This document shows positions 45,655-54,272 of a stretch of 64,000 bases of DNA, piece by piece. Source of the stretch: Flavobacterium psychrolimnae (GTDB taxonomy: Bacteria > Bacteroidota > Bacteroidia > Flavobacteriales > Flavobacteriaceae). Every line of letters starts with the position of its first letter. The stretch's first letter is position 1. The DNA is taken from positions 62,001 through 126,000 of the forward strand of contig NZ_QNUX01000001.1 of NCBI RefSeq assembly GCF_003312425.1. Reading direction: 5' to 3'. The position numbers and the translations under genes are program-made. Below the pieces are notes generated by a model that was not told where the DNA came from, ran no database searches, and worked only from the letters and a program-made list of their open reading frames with translations.

Positions 45655-45927
45655 ATGGAAAACACACATTTTTGTCAAAGTTGCGGAATGCCACTGACTA
45701 CAGAAGACGCCAAAGGAACCGAAAATAACGGTCAGAAAACTAATGATTACTGCAAGTATTGTTATGAAGACAGCCATTTCAAAAATCCGGAGATGAACTT
45801 AGAAGAAATGAAAAACAACGTAAAAATCCACATGGAGAAAAAAAAACTTCCTTCTTACATGATTCAAAAAGCGTTGAATATTTTACCCTCATTAAAGCGA
45901 TGGAAAAACAACCAATTTGTGATTTAA
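45655..45927 (+). CDS. Putative zinc-ribbon protein
   Basis: The 90-residue product starts with a zinc ribbon: C9 and C12 in HFCQSCGMPL, then C34 and C37 in YCKYCYED, which are the two CxxC knuckles. A charged helical tail follows. The fold fits the short Zn-ribbon family whose Bacteroidota members are stand-alone proteins of unknown role, possibly transcription-related. It is flanked by AT-rich gaps (45358-45654 and 45928-46199) without other features. Confidence 0.75.
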   Translation: MENTHFCQSCGMPLTTEDAKGTENNGQKTNDYCKYCYEDSHFKNPEMNLEEMKNNVKIHMEKKKLPSYMIQKALNILPSLKRWKNNQFVI

Positions 45928-46199
45928 ATCATTTTGCATCATCAAGAATAATGTCAAAAATAATCCTTAATTATCATAAATGTTATTAAAAAGAAATTTT
46001 TACTAAGAATTTCAAAAAGGAGAAAAGTAATTCTTTTATAAACGATAATTTGAAAATGCTGCTGTAATATCATCCGAAGATTGAAGAAAAACATACAAAT
46101 AACCAAAAACCGTCAAATAGAAATCTTGGAAAAAGATTGTTAGAAAATTGCCAAATGACACGCACAAATCACTTACATTAAAAAATAAAAAACCATAAA

Positions 46200-47192
46200 A
46201 TGAAAGTATTAGTCTACAGCATCTTTGGCTTTGATAAGCCATTTATGGAAAAAGCAGCTCATGGAAATCATGAATTGGTTTTTACGGAGCAGCATTTAAA
46301 TGAAAACACAGCACATCTGGCCCAAGGATTTGATGCTATTTCGATATTCACTTTAGATGTGGCTTCAGAAGCAGTTTTGCAAAAACTTTATAGTTGCGGT
46401 GTGAAATATATTGCGTTGCGGGCTGTACACTCCGATTTAATTGATGTTTCAAGAGCAAAATCTCTGGCGATGAAGGTGGCAAATGTTCCTGTGTATTCTC
46501 CTTATTCGGTGGCTGAGCATGCTGTTGGATTACTATTGGCACTAAACAGGAAACAGGTTTTAGGACAGCGATTAATGCACATTGGAGATTACAGAATGGA
46601 TCATTTAGTTGGTTTTGATTTGCATGGAAAAACAGTAGGAATTATTGGAACTGGAAAAATAGGTGCTGCTTTTGCACGGATTATGCATGGCTTTGGTTGC
46701 AAAATTGTCGCTTTTGATAATGAAGAAAATGATGAGTTACAGAATGACATACCAATTTCCTACAAGACGCTACAGGAGGTTTGTGCAGCTTCAGATGTAT
46801 TGTCTGTACATGCTTTTTGGAATGATTCATCTAAATATATGTTTGACAAAAATACCTTTTCGTTGTTCAAAAAAGGAATCGTTTTTATTAATACCTCACA
46901 TGGAAAATTAGTAAATACCGAAGATTTAATTGAAGCAATAGAGAACAAAATCCTTGCTGCTGTTGGTTTAGACGTCTATGAAAAAGAAGATTCGATATTT
47001 TTTCAGGATCATACCGAAGCTCCTATTACTGACACATTATTTTTGAAACTCCGCTCCTATCCCAATGTCATGATTACCGGACATCAAGGTTTTTTGACTA
47101 ATGAAACGCTGGCAGGAATTGCCCATACGACGATTGCCAATTTAAATGCTTGGGCGTACAATGGTATTTCTGAAAATGAAATAAGTGGATAA
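46200..47192 (+). CDS. D-lactate-dehydrogenase-like 2-hydroxyacid dehydrogenase, atypical active site
   Basis: The 330-residue protein aligns with E. coli LdhA over its length. The NAD motif GTGKIG is at 150-155 and the catalytic pair E261 (GLDVYEKE) and H295 (ITGHQGFLTNETL) is kept. The substrate-binding arginine, in NTSRG of LdhA, is H234 here (NTSHGKLVNT, codon CAT), and the LRCAGFNN loop of LdhA reads LRAVHSDL. The enzyme may therefore use another substrate, or be inactive on pyruvate. It lies in the PEP synthase and stress-gene neighbourhood. AT-rich sequence with no terminator separates it from the next gene by 75 bases. Confidence 0.75.
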   Translation: MKVLVYSIFGFDKPFMEKAAHGNHELVFTEQHLNENTAHLAQGFDAISIFTLDVASEAVLQKLYSCGVKYIALRAVHSDLIDVSRAKSLAMKVANVPVYSPYSVAEHAVGLLLALNRKQVLGQRLMHIGDYRMDHLVGFDLHGKTVGIIGTGKIGAAFARIMHGFGCKIVAFDNEENDELQNDIPISYKTLQEVCAASDVLSVHAFWNDSSKYMFDKNTFSLFKKGIVFINTSHGKLVNTEDLIEAIENKILAAVGLDVYEKEDSIFFQDHTEAPITDTLFLKLRSYPNVMITGHQGFLTNETLAGIAHTTIANLNAWAYNGISENEISG

Positions 47193-47267
47193 ATGAGCTA
47201 TTTGTTTTCTAGTTAAAATGAAATACTCGAGATTATTTATCAAAATAAACTCCTAAAAAAGCACCAA

Positions 47268-48377
47268 ATGAAAGGCTCTTTTAAACTCGGAAAAATAGCA
47301 GATATAGGGATTTTTGTTCACTGGACATTCTCGTTGCTGATTCTGTTTATCATTTTCATTAATTACCGATCAGGTCAAAATGCTACTCAAATATTATGGT
47401 CGGTTGTGTTTATTTTGAGTATTTTCATCACCGTTGTAATGCATGAATTAGGCCATGCTTTAGCAGCAAAAAGATACCATATAATTACAAAAGACATCAC
47501 ACTTTTGCCCATTGGTGGCTTAGCCCGACTCGAAAAAATTCCTGAAAAACCCATCGAAGAGTTAATCGTGGCTATTGCAGGACCTTTGGTCAACATAACT
47601 TTAGCATTTATTACCGGAATTTTTATCACTATTCCTGATACTTCGGAACAGCTGATGGCCGAATTATCCAATGGCGTCAATGCGAATAATTTCTTTCTGA
47701 ATTTTTTTTTAGTGAATTTTTGGCTGGCACTCTTTAATTTGATACCTGCGTTTCCAATGGATGGCGGGAGAATTTTACGTGCGCTTTTGTCGTTCAAAAT
47801 GCAGCGACATATCGCTACACGAATTTCGGCTCGGATTGGTCAATTTCTTGCTTTGGGGTTTATACTTTTCGGTTTTTTCACCTCTCCTATTTTAGTTTTT
47901 ATTGGTGTTTTTGTAGTTATAGGTGCTCAGGTTGAAGCGGATTACACCGAATCGAAATTCATGCTAAAAGGTTTTAAAGTCCATGATGTGGTGATGAAAA
48001 ACTATCCGAAAATTGATGCCAATGAAACCGTAAAAACTGCCGTTGCATCAGTTTTAGACAGTCAAAATAAGAATTTCCTAATAACCGAAGCAGGAACTCC
48101 GGTGGGAACCCTGAACCGTGATCAAATCATAATGGCGCTTACAAATAAAGGAGAAGACGAATTTATTTATAATGTTATGGACCGGAATTTGATTTTTCTA
48201 GATGCAAATTCGCTTTTGGAAAATGTTTTTGAACTCATACAGCTCAATAAATCAAGATTAATGCTCGTTATGGAAAACAATGAAGTTGCCGGAACCTTGG
48301 ACATTGATAATTTAATGGAATTTATTTTGATTAACGAGGTAAAAATTAATAAAGCCCATGATAATAAACAACAATAG
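47268..48377 (+). CDS. Site-2-type M50 metalloprotease with CBS domains
   Basis: The 369-residue membrane protease has the zinc site HELGH (VMHELGHALAA) and the second metal motif in NLIPAFPMDGGRILRALL. It has about six helices and a C-terminal pair of CBS-type domains (about 235-355; VHDVVMKNYPKIDANETV). CBS domains sense adenine nucleotides, so proteolysis may be linked to energy state. Its last 20 bases overlap the start of the PLD-like gene. Substrates are unknown; family members cleave anti-sigma factors or pro-sigma factors. Confidence 0.9.
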   Translation: MKGSFKLGKIADIGIFVHWTFSLLILFIIFINYRSGQNATQILWSVVFILSIFITVVMHELGHALAAKRYHIITKDITLLPIGGLARLEKIPEKPIEELIVAIAGPLVNITLAFITGIFITIPDTSEQLMAELSNGVNANNFFLNFFLVNFWLALFNLIPAFPMDGGRILRALLSFKMQRHIATRISARIGQFLALGFILFGFFTSPILVFIGVFVVIGAQVEADYTESKFMLKGFKVHDVVMKNYPKIDANETVKTAVASVLDSQNKNFLITEAGTPVGTLNRDQIIMALTNKGEDEFIYNVMDRNLIFLDANSLLENVFELIQLNKSRLMLVMENNEVAGTLDIDNLMEFILINEVKINKAHDNKQQ

Positions 48378-49512
48378 TTTTTATGTACCTAAAAATCTGG
48401 AGTTGGTGCATAGTGGTGAAGATTATTTTGCTCGTCTAGAAACTATCATCCGTGAAGCACAATTTCAAATTCATATGCAAATGTATCTTTTTGAAAATGA
48501 CACCACGGGAAAAAGAATTGTTACCGCATTAAAAGAAGCCGCTCTGCGCAAAGTTGAAATTTATGTACTTCTGGATGGTTTGGGTTCTTTGTCCTTTCCT
48601 GCTGAAGTGATAAAAGAACTGAAATACAGTGGCGTAAATATTCGTTTTTTCGCTCCTTTGTTTTCAACCTACACCTTTTATCTTGGACGAAGATTGCATC
48701 GTAAAGTTATTGTCGCTGACGCAAAAGTTGCGCTGGTGGGCGGAATAAATATAGCTGATAAATACCACGGTTCCGCCACCCAGAAACCTTGGCTGGACTA
48801 TGCCGTTCAATTAAACGGGGAAATTGCAAAACCGCTTCAACAGCTTTGCCACGACATTTATTTTAAGAAAAGCCACTTTAAGAATAAACAAATAAAATCT
48901 GCATTTCGAATCCAACAAGACACTTCCGTTCGCATCCTGCAAAATGATTGGTTAAAAGGTAAAAATGAAATCTGCGATGGCTATATAAAATCCATCCGCC
49001 ATGCTAAAAAAGAAATCATCATTGTAGGCAGTTATTTTCTTCCAGGAATTCGAATCATTCGAGCCTTAAAAAAAGCATCTAAAAATAAAGTAATTATCAA
49101 ATTGATTCTCTCCGGAAAATCAGATCTTCCGCTGACAAGACGGGCAACTTGCTTTTTGTATGGCAAACTCCTCAGTTATAACATTGAATTGTATGAATGG
49201 AACGAATCCATTTTACACGGAAAAGTAGCTGTAGTAGATGGCAATTGGTCCACAATTGGTTCTTTTAACCTGAATAATTTGAGTTCTTACGGAAGTCTTG
49301 AAATGAATGTTGAGGTACTTTCAAGTTCCTTCTCCACGGTATTTCAGGAACACCTCAACGAAATTATTTCACAATGTCAACGCATCACTCCCGAATCACT
49401 GAAAACCAAAACCAGTATAATGACAAAATTCATCAACTTAGTATCGTATGCTGTCACAAGAATCGTAGAATTAGTAGTTACTTACACGCCTTATAAACGG
49501 TTCTATAATTGA
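48358..49512 (+). CDS. Phospholipase D-like (cardiolipin-synthase-type) protein
   Basis: The 384-residue protein has two HKD motifs: LHRKVIVADAKVALVGG and LHGKVAVVDGNWSTIGSFNLNN. This makes it a two-domain phospholipase D/cardiolipin synthase-type enzyme. It lacks the two N-terminal transmembrane helices of E. coli ClsA and so resembles ClsB/ClsC. It starts inside the M50 gene (20-base overlap), so translation is likely coupled. The gap after it (49513-49698) is AT-rich with an imperfect TACATTT / AAATGTA hairpin and leads into the reverse-transcriptase locus. Confidence 0.88.
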   Translation: MIINNNSFYVPKNLELVHSGEDYFARLETIIREAQFQIHMQMYLFENDTTGKRIVTALKEAALRKVEIYVLLDGLGSLSFPAEVIKELKYSGVNIRFFAPLFSTYTFYLGRRLHRKVIVADAKVALVGGINIADKYHGSATQKPWLDYAVQLNGEIAKPLQQLCHDIYFKKSHFKNKQIKSAFRIQQDTSVRILQNDWLKGKNEICDGYIKSIRHAKKEIIIVGSYFLPGIRIIRALKKASKNKVIIKLILSGKSDLPLTRRATCFLYGKLLSYNIELYEWNESILHGKVAVVDGNWSTIGSFNLNNLSSYGSLEMNVEVLSSSFSTVFQEHLNEIISQCQRITPESLKTKTSIMTKFINLVSYAVTRIVELVVTYTPYKRFYN

Positions 49513-49698
49513 AAAAAGCAATCGATTAATTCCTATTAAAACCTATCAAATTTATAAAGAAGCATTTTTTTAAAAATAAAAACTAAAAAATTTAAGAATT
49601 TATGCGGTTACTACATTTTTTTTTGTAAATTTATAAATGTAATCACTTAATAAATAAGTAGTTACAAATATTGGATGTTGATTTATAATTTTTTAAAA

Positions 49699-49824
49699 AT
49701 GGAACCATACCGAATTAAAACCCGAAAAAAAGAGGATTGGATCCAAAAGGATTTTGAAAGACAAATCCCTAAATTGGACTGTAAAAAAATATTTGTGCCT
49801 AATCAGGATGAACTGTTTTTTTAA
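49699..49824 (+). CDS. Small ORF (41 codons) upstream of the reverse transcriptase
   Basis: ATG 49699 opens 41 codons, starting MEPYRIKTRKKEDWIQKDF and ending NQDELFF. It is strongly charged with no signal peptide or membrane segment. It sits between the PLD-like gene and the structured region that precedes the reverse transcriptase, in the same direction. It could be a small retron accessory protein, a truncated gene or chance. I see no homologue from memory. Composition is a little too protein-like for random AT-rich DNA, which is the only support. Confidence 0.35.
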   Translation: MEPYRIKTRKKEDWIQKDFERQIPKLDCKKIFVPNQDELFF

Positions 49825-49844
49825 TTCATTTTTAAAAGAAATTT

Positions 49845-50009
49845 GTTAGCTTAGGCTAACGACGGAGCCGTGAGTCACTGTTCTGTAATTGAATGTTCTT
49901 TCAAGCACCAGGTTTAAAAGATTCTCCGCAGAGCTCCGAACTTTTAAACCGGTATTCTTAATTGGGGTTAGGGACGCAAAAGTCCCTATCCCATTAATGA
50001 TTCAACCCT
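49845..50009 (+). ncRNA. Candidate retron non-coding RNA (hairpin-rich leader)
   Basis: Four hairpins fill this stretch just before the reverse transcriptase gene. They are GTTAGC-TTAG-GCTAAC (49845-49860), TTGAA-TTCAA (49889-49904), a perfect 10-bp GGTTTAAAAG / CTTTTAAACC (49911-49950), and a long arm GGGTTAGGGAC-GCAAAA-GTCCCTATCCC extended by TTAAT / ATTAA (49958-49997). A TTAGC word, like the branching-G context of known msr genes, is at 49846-49850. I found no convincing a1/a2 complementarity, so the boundaries are provisional. Confidence 0.5.
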
Positions 50010-51071
50010 ATGGATTTTAACCATTACAAAGAAGCTTTTATTAAGGAATCGCGAAAAATTGGCTTTTCGTTACCTAATATTCAGCGCTGTCTGGATTATG
50101 CCGAAATTTTATTTTCGCATCAAGTCCCGGTAATTTACAATCCTTCGCATTTATCAGCAATTGTGGGATATAAAAAAGAATACCTGAAAAAAGCATCGCT
50201 GTTTCCTAACTATTTTTATCGTGATTTTGAAGTCTTAAAAAAAAATGGAAGCAAACGACTAATTTCTGAACCACTGCCTAGTTTGAAAGAAATCCAAATC
50301 TGGATTCTCAGAAATATACTGTATAAAGTACCCATCAGTCCTTTTGCGAAAGCCTATAAGCCAACCGTAACCCTGCTGGAAAACCTAAGATTTCATAAAA
50401 ATCAACCCAAGATTTTTACGCTGGATTTAGAGAATTTCTTTCCTTCAATATCAGTTGAGGTTGTTGAAGCAGAATTTCTGGAATTGGGATATTCTAAAAT
50501 AGTATCTAAATTACTTTCCAGATTATGCACCAGAAATGGAAATTTGCCGCAAGGTGCGCCTACCAGCCCCTATCTTTCGAATCTGATTTTTAAACAGGCT
50601 GATACCGAAATTGCTTCATATTGCAAAGATTATAAAATTCGTTATACGCGATATGCGGACGATATGAGTTTTTCAGGAGATTTTGACCATGAGGAATTGC
50701 TAAAAAAAGTAACAAAAACGGTTGAAAAACTAAACCTGCACATCAATGCCAAAAAGACCAAACTGATGACGCCAAATATGCGACAAACGGTTACTGGAGT
50801 TGTGGTGAATCAGAAACCGCAAGTCATTTTCCACAAACGCAATGAACTGAGACAAGCCTTATATTACATTCAGAAATTTGGTTTTGAAGAACATAAAATC
50901 TTCAAAAAAATTAATCAGAACAATTATCTGGAACATTTGCTGGGGAAAATAAATTTTGTACTCCAAATTAATCCAAAAGATGCGGAATTTATAAAGTATA
51001 AAGCAGTGCTTTTCGATTTGAAACACAAACAAGATTTAAGGGCGATAGAAAACGAATTATTTCCTATTTAA
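50010..51071 (+). CDS. Retron-type reverse transcriptase
   Basis: The 353-residue RT has the finger/palm motifs LDLENFFPSI (138-147), QGAPTSP (181-187) and the catalytic YADD (215-218). It also has the two retron hallmarks: an N-x3-H element (NLRFH, 125-129) in the X region and VTG (261-263) in the Y region. There is no maturase, endonuclease or protease domain, so it is not a group II intron and resembles an RT-only retron enzyme. It would reverse-transcribe its own ncRNA into msDNA. No recognised effector is adjacent: PLD-like and YceI genes flank it. It lies 37 bases after the end of the small ORF/hairpin region's last clear stem (49997 to 50010). Confidence 0.88.
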   Translation: MDFNHYKEAFIKESRKIGFSLPNIQRCLDYAEILFSHQVPVIYNPSHLSAIVGYKKEYLKKASLFPNYFYRDFEVLKKNGSKRLISEPLPSLKEIQIWILRNILYKVPISPFAKAYKPTVTLLENLRFHKNQPKIFTLDLENFFPSISVEVVEAEFLELGYSKIVSKLLSRLCTRNGNLPQGAPTSPYLSNLIFKQADTEIASYCKDYKIRYTRYADDMSFSGDFDHEELLKKVTKTVEKLNLHINAKKTKLMTPNMRQTVTGVVVNQKPQVIFHKRNELRQALYYIQKFGFEEHKIFKKINQNNYLEHLLGKINFVLQINPKDAEFIKYKAVLFDLKHKQDLRAIENELFPI

Positions 51072-51093
51072 ATTGTAAAAACCAATTTATAAT

Positions 51094-51114
51094 AAGCTCC
51101 ATTTTGGGGCTTTT
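51094..51114 (+). terminator. Weak terminator after the reverse transcriptase
   Basis: AAGCTCC / GGGGCTT (one G-T pair) with an ATTTT loop is followed by TTTTAATTTT. Confidence 0.6.
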
Positions 51115-51131
51115 AATTTTCATAACTAACT

Positions 51132-51162
51132 GTTATAAAATAAGTTATTATTATTTTATAAC
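51132..51162. repeat. Perfect 12-bp inverted repeat downstream of the RT
   Basis: GTTATAAAATAA (51132-51143) and TTATTTTATAAC (51151-51162) face each other with a 7-base loop. There is no T-run, so it is not a simple terminator. It lies between the RT terminator and yceI. Confidence 0.6.
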
Positions 51163-51288
51163 CTAAAAATTGATTAAATTTGGTATATACATTCATTGAA
51201 AATTATAATTCTGCATATCTCAAAAATTTCGTTTTAAACTTCGTAATTACTTCGTAGAGTATCTTTTTAAAATTAAATAAAATAAGTC

Positions 51289-51861
51289 ATGAAAAAAATC
51301 GCTACCATTATCACTACATTATTTTTATCTACTTTTCTATTTGCACAAACAACATGGAAAGCTGATCCAATGCATTCTAAATTAACTTTTAGCACGGTAC
51401 ACAATGGTATTTCTGACATTGCAGGATTGTTCAAAACATTTGAAATTAGCGCAATTACAACCAAAACTGATTTCAGCGATGCCGTTTTTGAACTTTCTAC
51501 AGATGTTGCGTCCATCAATACCGAAGTGGAAATGCGAGATAAGCATTTACGAAGTGAAGAATTTTTTGATGTAGAAAAATATCCGAAAATGAATTTCAAA
51601 AGCACAACAATACAAAAAACAGCGAAAGATAAATACAAACTAACGGGTCAACTTACCCTGCACGGAATAACGAAACCGGTAGTCATCACCATGTGGTATA
51701 GAGGAACTATTGAAAATCCTCAATCAAAAGCGCCAACAGCTGGTTTTAAATTTAGTACCATCATAAAACGTTCTGATTTTAATATAGGTCCAAAATTCCC
51801 TGCACCAATGATTAGTGATGAAGTAAAAATTAAGGCCGACAGTGAATTTATAAAACAATAA
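51289..51861 (+). CDS. YceI-family periplasmic protein
   Basis: The 190-residue product has a signal peptide (cleaved near FLFAQ-TT) and one YceI lipocalin-like barrel. The opening WKADPMHSKLTFST and the HLRSEEFFDVEKYPKMNFKS segment (trimmed) are typical, and a FNIGPKFPAPMISDEV end follows. YceI proteins bind isoprenoid lipids such as polyprenols and are induced by acid or osmotic stress, which fits the neighbourhood. It is a separate transcript unit. TATCTTTT at 51259-51266 is close to a -7 box. Confidence 0.9.
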   Translation: MKKIATIITTLFLSTFLFAQTTWKADPMHSKLTFSTVHNGISDIAGLFKTFEISAITTKTDFSDAVFELSTDVASINTEVEMRDKHLRSEEFFDVEKYPKMNFKSTTIQKTAKDKYKLTGQLTLHGITKPVVITMWYRGTIENPQSKAPTAGFKFSTIIKRSDFNIGPKFPAPMISDEVKIKADSEFIKQ

Positions 51862-51936
51862 GTATCGAAAAACCATTTTTTATATTTCCAGATACTACAA
51901 ACCTAACCGAATAACCACAACATAAAAATAATCACA

Positions 51937-52842
51937 ATGGCATTCATAGACTATTATAAGATTCTTGAAGTGGACAAAAAAGCAACCGAAGCCGAGATTA
52001 AAAAGGCGTATCGTAAACTTGCTCGTAAATATCATCCTGATTTAAATCCAAATGATAAAGAAGCCGAAAGAAAATTCAAGGAAATCAATGAAGCAAATGA
52101 AGTCTTGAGCCATGCGGAGAATCGTAAGAAATATGATGATTACGGCGAAAACTGGCAACATGCAGAAGGATTTGAAAAATCAAAACAACAACGGCAATAC
52201 CAAGGAAATGGACAACAAGGCGGTTTTGGCGGTGGTGGATTCGGTGGTGGAGGTGATTTTTCTGATTTTTTTGAATCTATGTTTGCTGGTCGAGCTTCTG
52301 GTGGCGGTGGTCGCAGAAGTGCGCAATTCAAAGGACAGGATTTTAATGCTGAACTGCATCTCGAACTCAAAGACGTCTACACGACTCACAAACGAACTTT
52401 AACCATTAATGGCAAAAACATTCGTATTACCATTCCTGCCGGAGTCGAAAACGGCCAACAAATAAAAATCAGCGGTATGGGTGGCGAAGGAGCCGGTGGC
52501 GGTCCCAAAGGTGATTTATATATCACTTTCACGGTGGCGAATCACACTAATTTTAAACTGGATAAGCACAACCTTTACGCAACAGTGGATTTGGATTTGT
52601 ATACTGCGTTATTGGGCGGCGAGATTACCGCAGACACTTTTGACGGAAAAGTAAAACTGACCGTTAAACCCGGAACCCAAAACGGAACTAAAGTCAAATT
52701 GAAAGGAAAAGGATTTCCGGTGTATAAAAAAGAAGGAGAATTTGGTGATTTGTACCTAACTTATCAAATACAAATCCCCACCAATCTTTCTGAGAAAGAA
52801 AAAGAATTATTCGCTGAACTCGCTACCCTAAGAAAATCATGA
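51937..52842 (+). CDS. CbpA-type DnaJ co-chaperone
   Basis: The 301-residue protein has a J domain (1-70, with [12 protein letters not shown] carrying the HPD motif) and a Gly-rich linker (about 85-125, Gly/Phe repeats). A DnaJ C-terminal substrate domain follows, without the zinc-finger of DnaJ. This is the CbpA architecture. It stimulates DnaK ATPase and in E. coli is tied to stationary phase and nucleoid binding. The stop codon overlaps the next gene by four bases (ATGA), so translation is coupled. Confidence 0.92.
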   Translation: MAFIDYYKILEVDKKATEAEIKKAYRKLARKYHPDLNPNDKEAERKFKEINEANEVLSHAENRKKYDDYGENWQHAEGFEKSKQQRQYQGNGQQGGFGGGGFGGGGDFSDFFESMFAGRASGGGGRRSAQFKGQDFNAELHLELKDVYTTHKRTLTINGKNIRITIPAGVENGQQIKISGMGGEGAGGGPKGDLYITFTVANHTNFKLDKHNLYATVDLDLYTALLGGEITADTFDGKVKLTVKPGTQNGTKVKLKGKGFPVYKKEGEFGDLYLTYQIQIPTNLSEKEKELFAELATLRKS

Positions 52843-53132
52843 ACATGGAAAACTTGATCTCGATACCAGTATTATGTGCTCATTATGAAGTGGAAATGTC
52901 TTTTTTTACTAACCTCAGCGAAATGGGTTTGCTCGAAATAAAAACGATTGAATCCAAGCAATATATTGATTCAGATGCAATTTATGAAATCGAAAAAATG
53001 ATTCGCATGCATCAGGAATTAGACGTAAACATAGCAGGAATTGATGTCGTGTTTAATTTGTTACAAAAGATTGATGGATTGCAAAATGAATTGACCGCTC
53101 TCAAAAACAGATTGCGTTTGTACGAAAGTTAA
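52839..53132 (+). CDS. CbpM-like chaperone modulator
   Basis: The 97-residue protein has a MerR-like helix-turn-helix fold of the CbpM kind: [19 protein letters not shown], then a helical tail ending in a coiled coil ([17 protein letters not shown]). CbpM binds the J domain of CbpA and blocks its activity. The four-base overlap with cbpA is the usual arrangement. The opening MNMENLIS offers two methionines; either start gives nearly the same product. Confidence 0.85.
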   Translation: MNMENLISIPVLCAHYEVEMSFFTNLSEMGLLEIKTIESKQYIDSDAIYEIEKMIRMHQELDVNIAGIDVVFNLLQKIDGLQNELTALKNRLRLYES

Positions 53133-53291
53133 CAACAGCCCTACTAGAATCCGCCCCTTAAAAAAGTTATGGTTTACAATATTTAGAAAAGAAAACGTTT
53201 CACTGCTTTTTAGTAATGCTATTATTGCTGGAACCTAAAAAATTTCAAAATTGATACTTTATGACATTACTAACGCATAAATTTTATAGCT

Positions 53292-54125
53292 ATGAAAACA
53301 ATACTTGTGCCCACAGACTTCTCCATTGCGGCAGATTCCGCCATTCATTACGCTATCAAGATGGCTTTATTTTGGGATGCTTCATTGATTTTGTACCACA
53401 GTTTCATTCCATTCGAAAGTGGTTTTTATCTGCTTTCACTGAGTGAGCAAGAAAATATTGAAGCCCATAAAAAATTAACGGACAGGCTTACTACCATAAA
53501 GAATTCCATTGTAAAGAAAAACCCAAATCTTTCTGTTTCTATTCACGTAGATCAGGGTCCGGAAGGCATTAAGATTATTGATTTTTGCAAAAAAAGCAAA
53601 TCCGACTTGATTGTAATGGGCACCAAAGGCGCCAGTGGTTTGAAAGAAAAACTCATAGGAAGTTTTACCGCTGAAGTTATGACCAATGCGCCTTGTCCGG
53701 TCTTAGCTATTCCAAAAAAGTATACATTCAAAGTCCCTGAAAAAATTACTTACGCCACTAATTATAATAAAAAAGACAAAAAAGTACTGCAATCGCTATT
53801 AGAGTTTAATAGGCTTTTCAATGCTAAAATCACAATTTTACACATCGATTGGGGAATCACTTTTTTTACAGCGGATGAAGATTATGAACACTATAAAAAA
53901 ACAATCCAAAATCATTTTAAAGATTTTGAATTCACTTTTAATCATACAGTAGGAAAGGATGTTTCAAAAACTATTTTAGAGGAAACCTTACTGGACAAGA
54001 CGGATATAATAGTAATGAATCCATTGAAAAGAAAAGGAATCTGGAATCGTATTTTTTACAGAAGTGTAACCAAAAAAATAGCGTATCATATTCCCGTTCC
54101 TTTATTAAGCATCCCAACCAAATAA
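53292..54125 (+). CDS. Tandem universal stress protein
   Basis: The 277-residue protein contains two UspA domains. The first (1-145) carries TDFSIAADSAIHYA and the nucleotide-binding GTKGASGLKEKLIGSF with TNAPCPVLAIP. The second (about 150-275) is degenerate and lacks the G-x-x-G-x9-G site. In flavobacteria such Usp pairs are induced by oxygen limitation, starvation or acid. It fits the local theme. A full -7 box was not found. Confidence 0.9.
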   Translation: MKTILVPTDFSIAADSAIHYAIKMALFWDASLILYHSFIPFESGFYLLSLSEQENIEAHKKLTDRLTTIKNSIVKKNPNLSVSIHVDQGPEGIKIIDFCKKSKSDLIVMGTKGASGLKEKLIGSFTAEVMTNAPCPVLAIPKKYTFKVPEKITYATNYNKKDKKVLQSLLEFNRLFNAKITILHIDWGITFFTADEDYEHYKKTIQNHFKDFEFTFNHTVGKDVSKTILEETLLDKTDIIVMNPLKRKGIWNRIFYRSVTKKIAYHIPVPLLSIPTK

Positions 54126-54272
54126 TGTCTTTTCACTCCCCAAACTGCTCAATAGTTATAGCTAACGAGTAGAAATAATTTAATAAAAGTACCTACTAAA
54201 AAAATTTCATTCCTTCTGATTTATAATAATTAATCAGGAAAACCAAAGACATTAACGAAGTAATTGTTTTAT

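Noticed and set aside
49513..49698. DGR or group II intron explanation for the reverse transcriptase
   Set aside because: No maturase or HNH domain, no variable/template repeat pair and no intron domain V-like ending were seen; VTG and the RT-only length favour a retron type.
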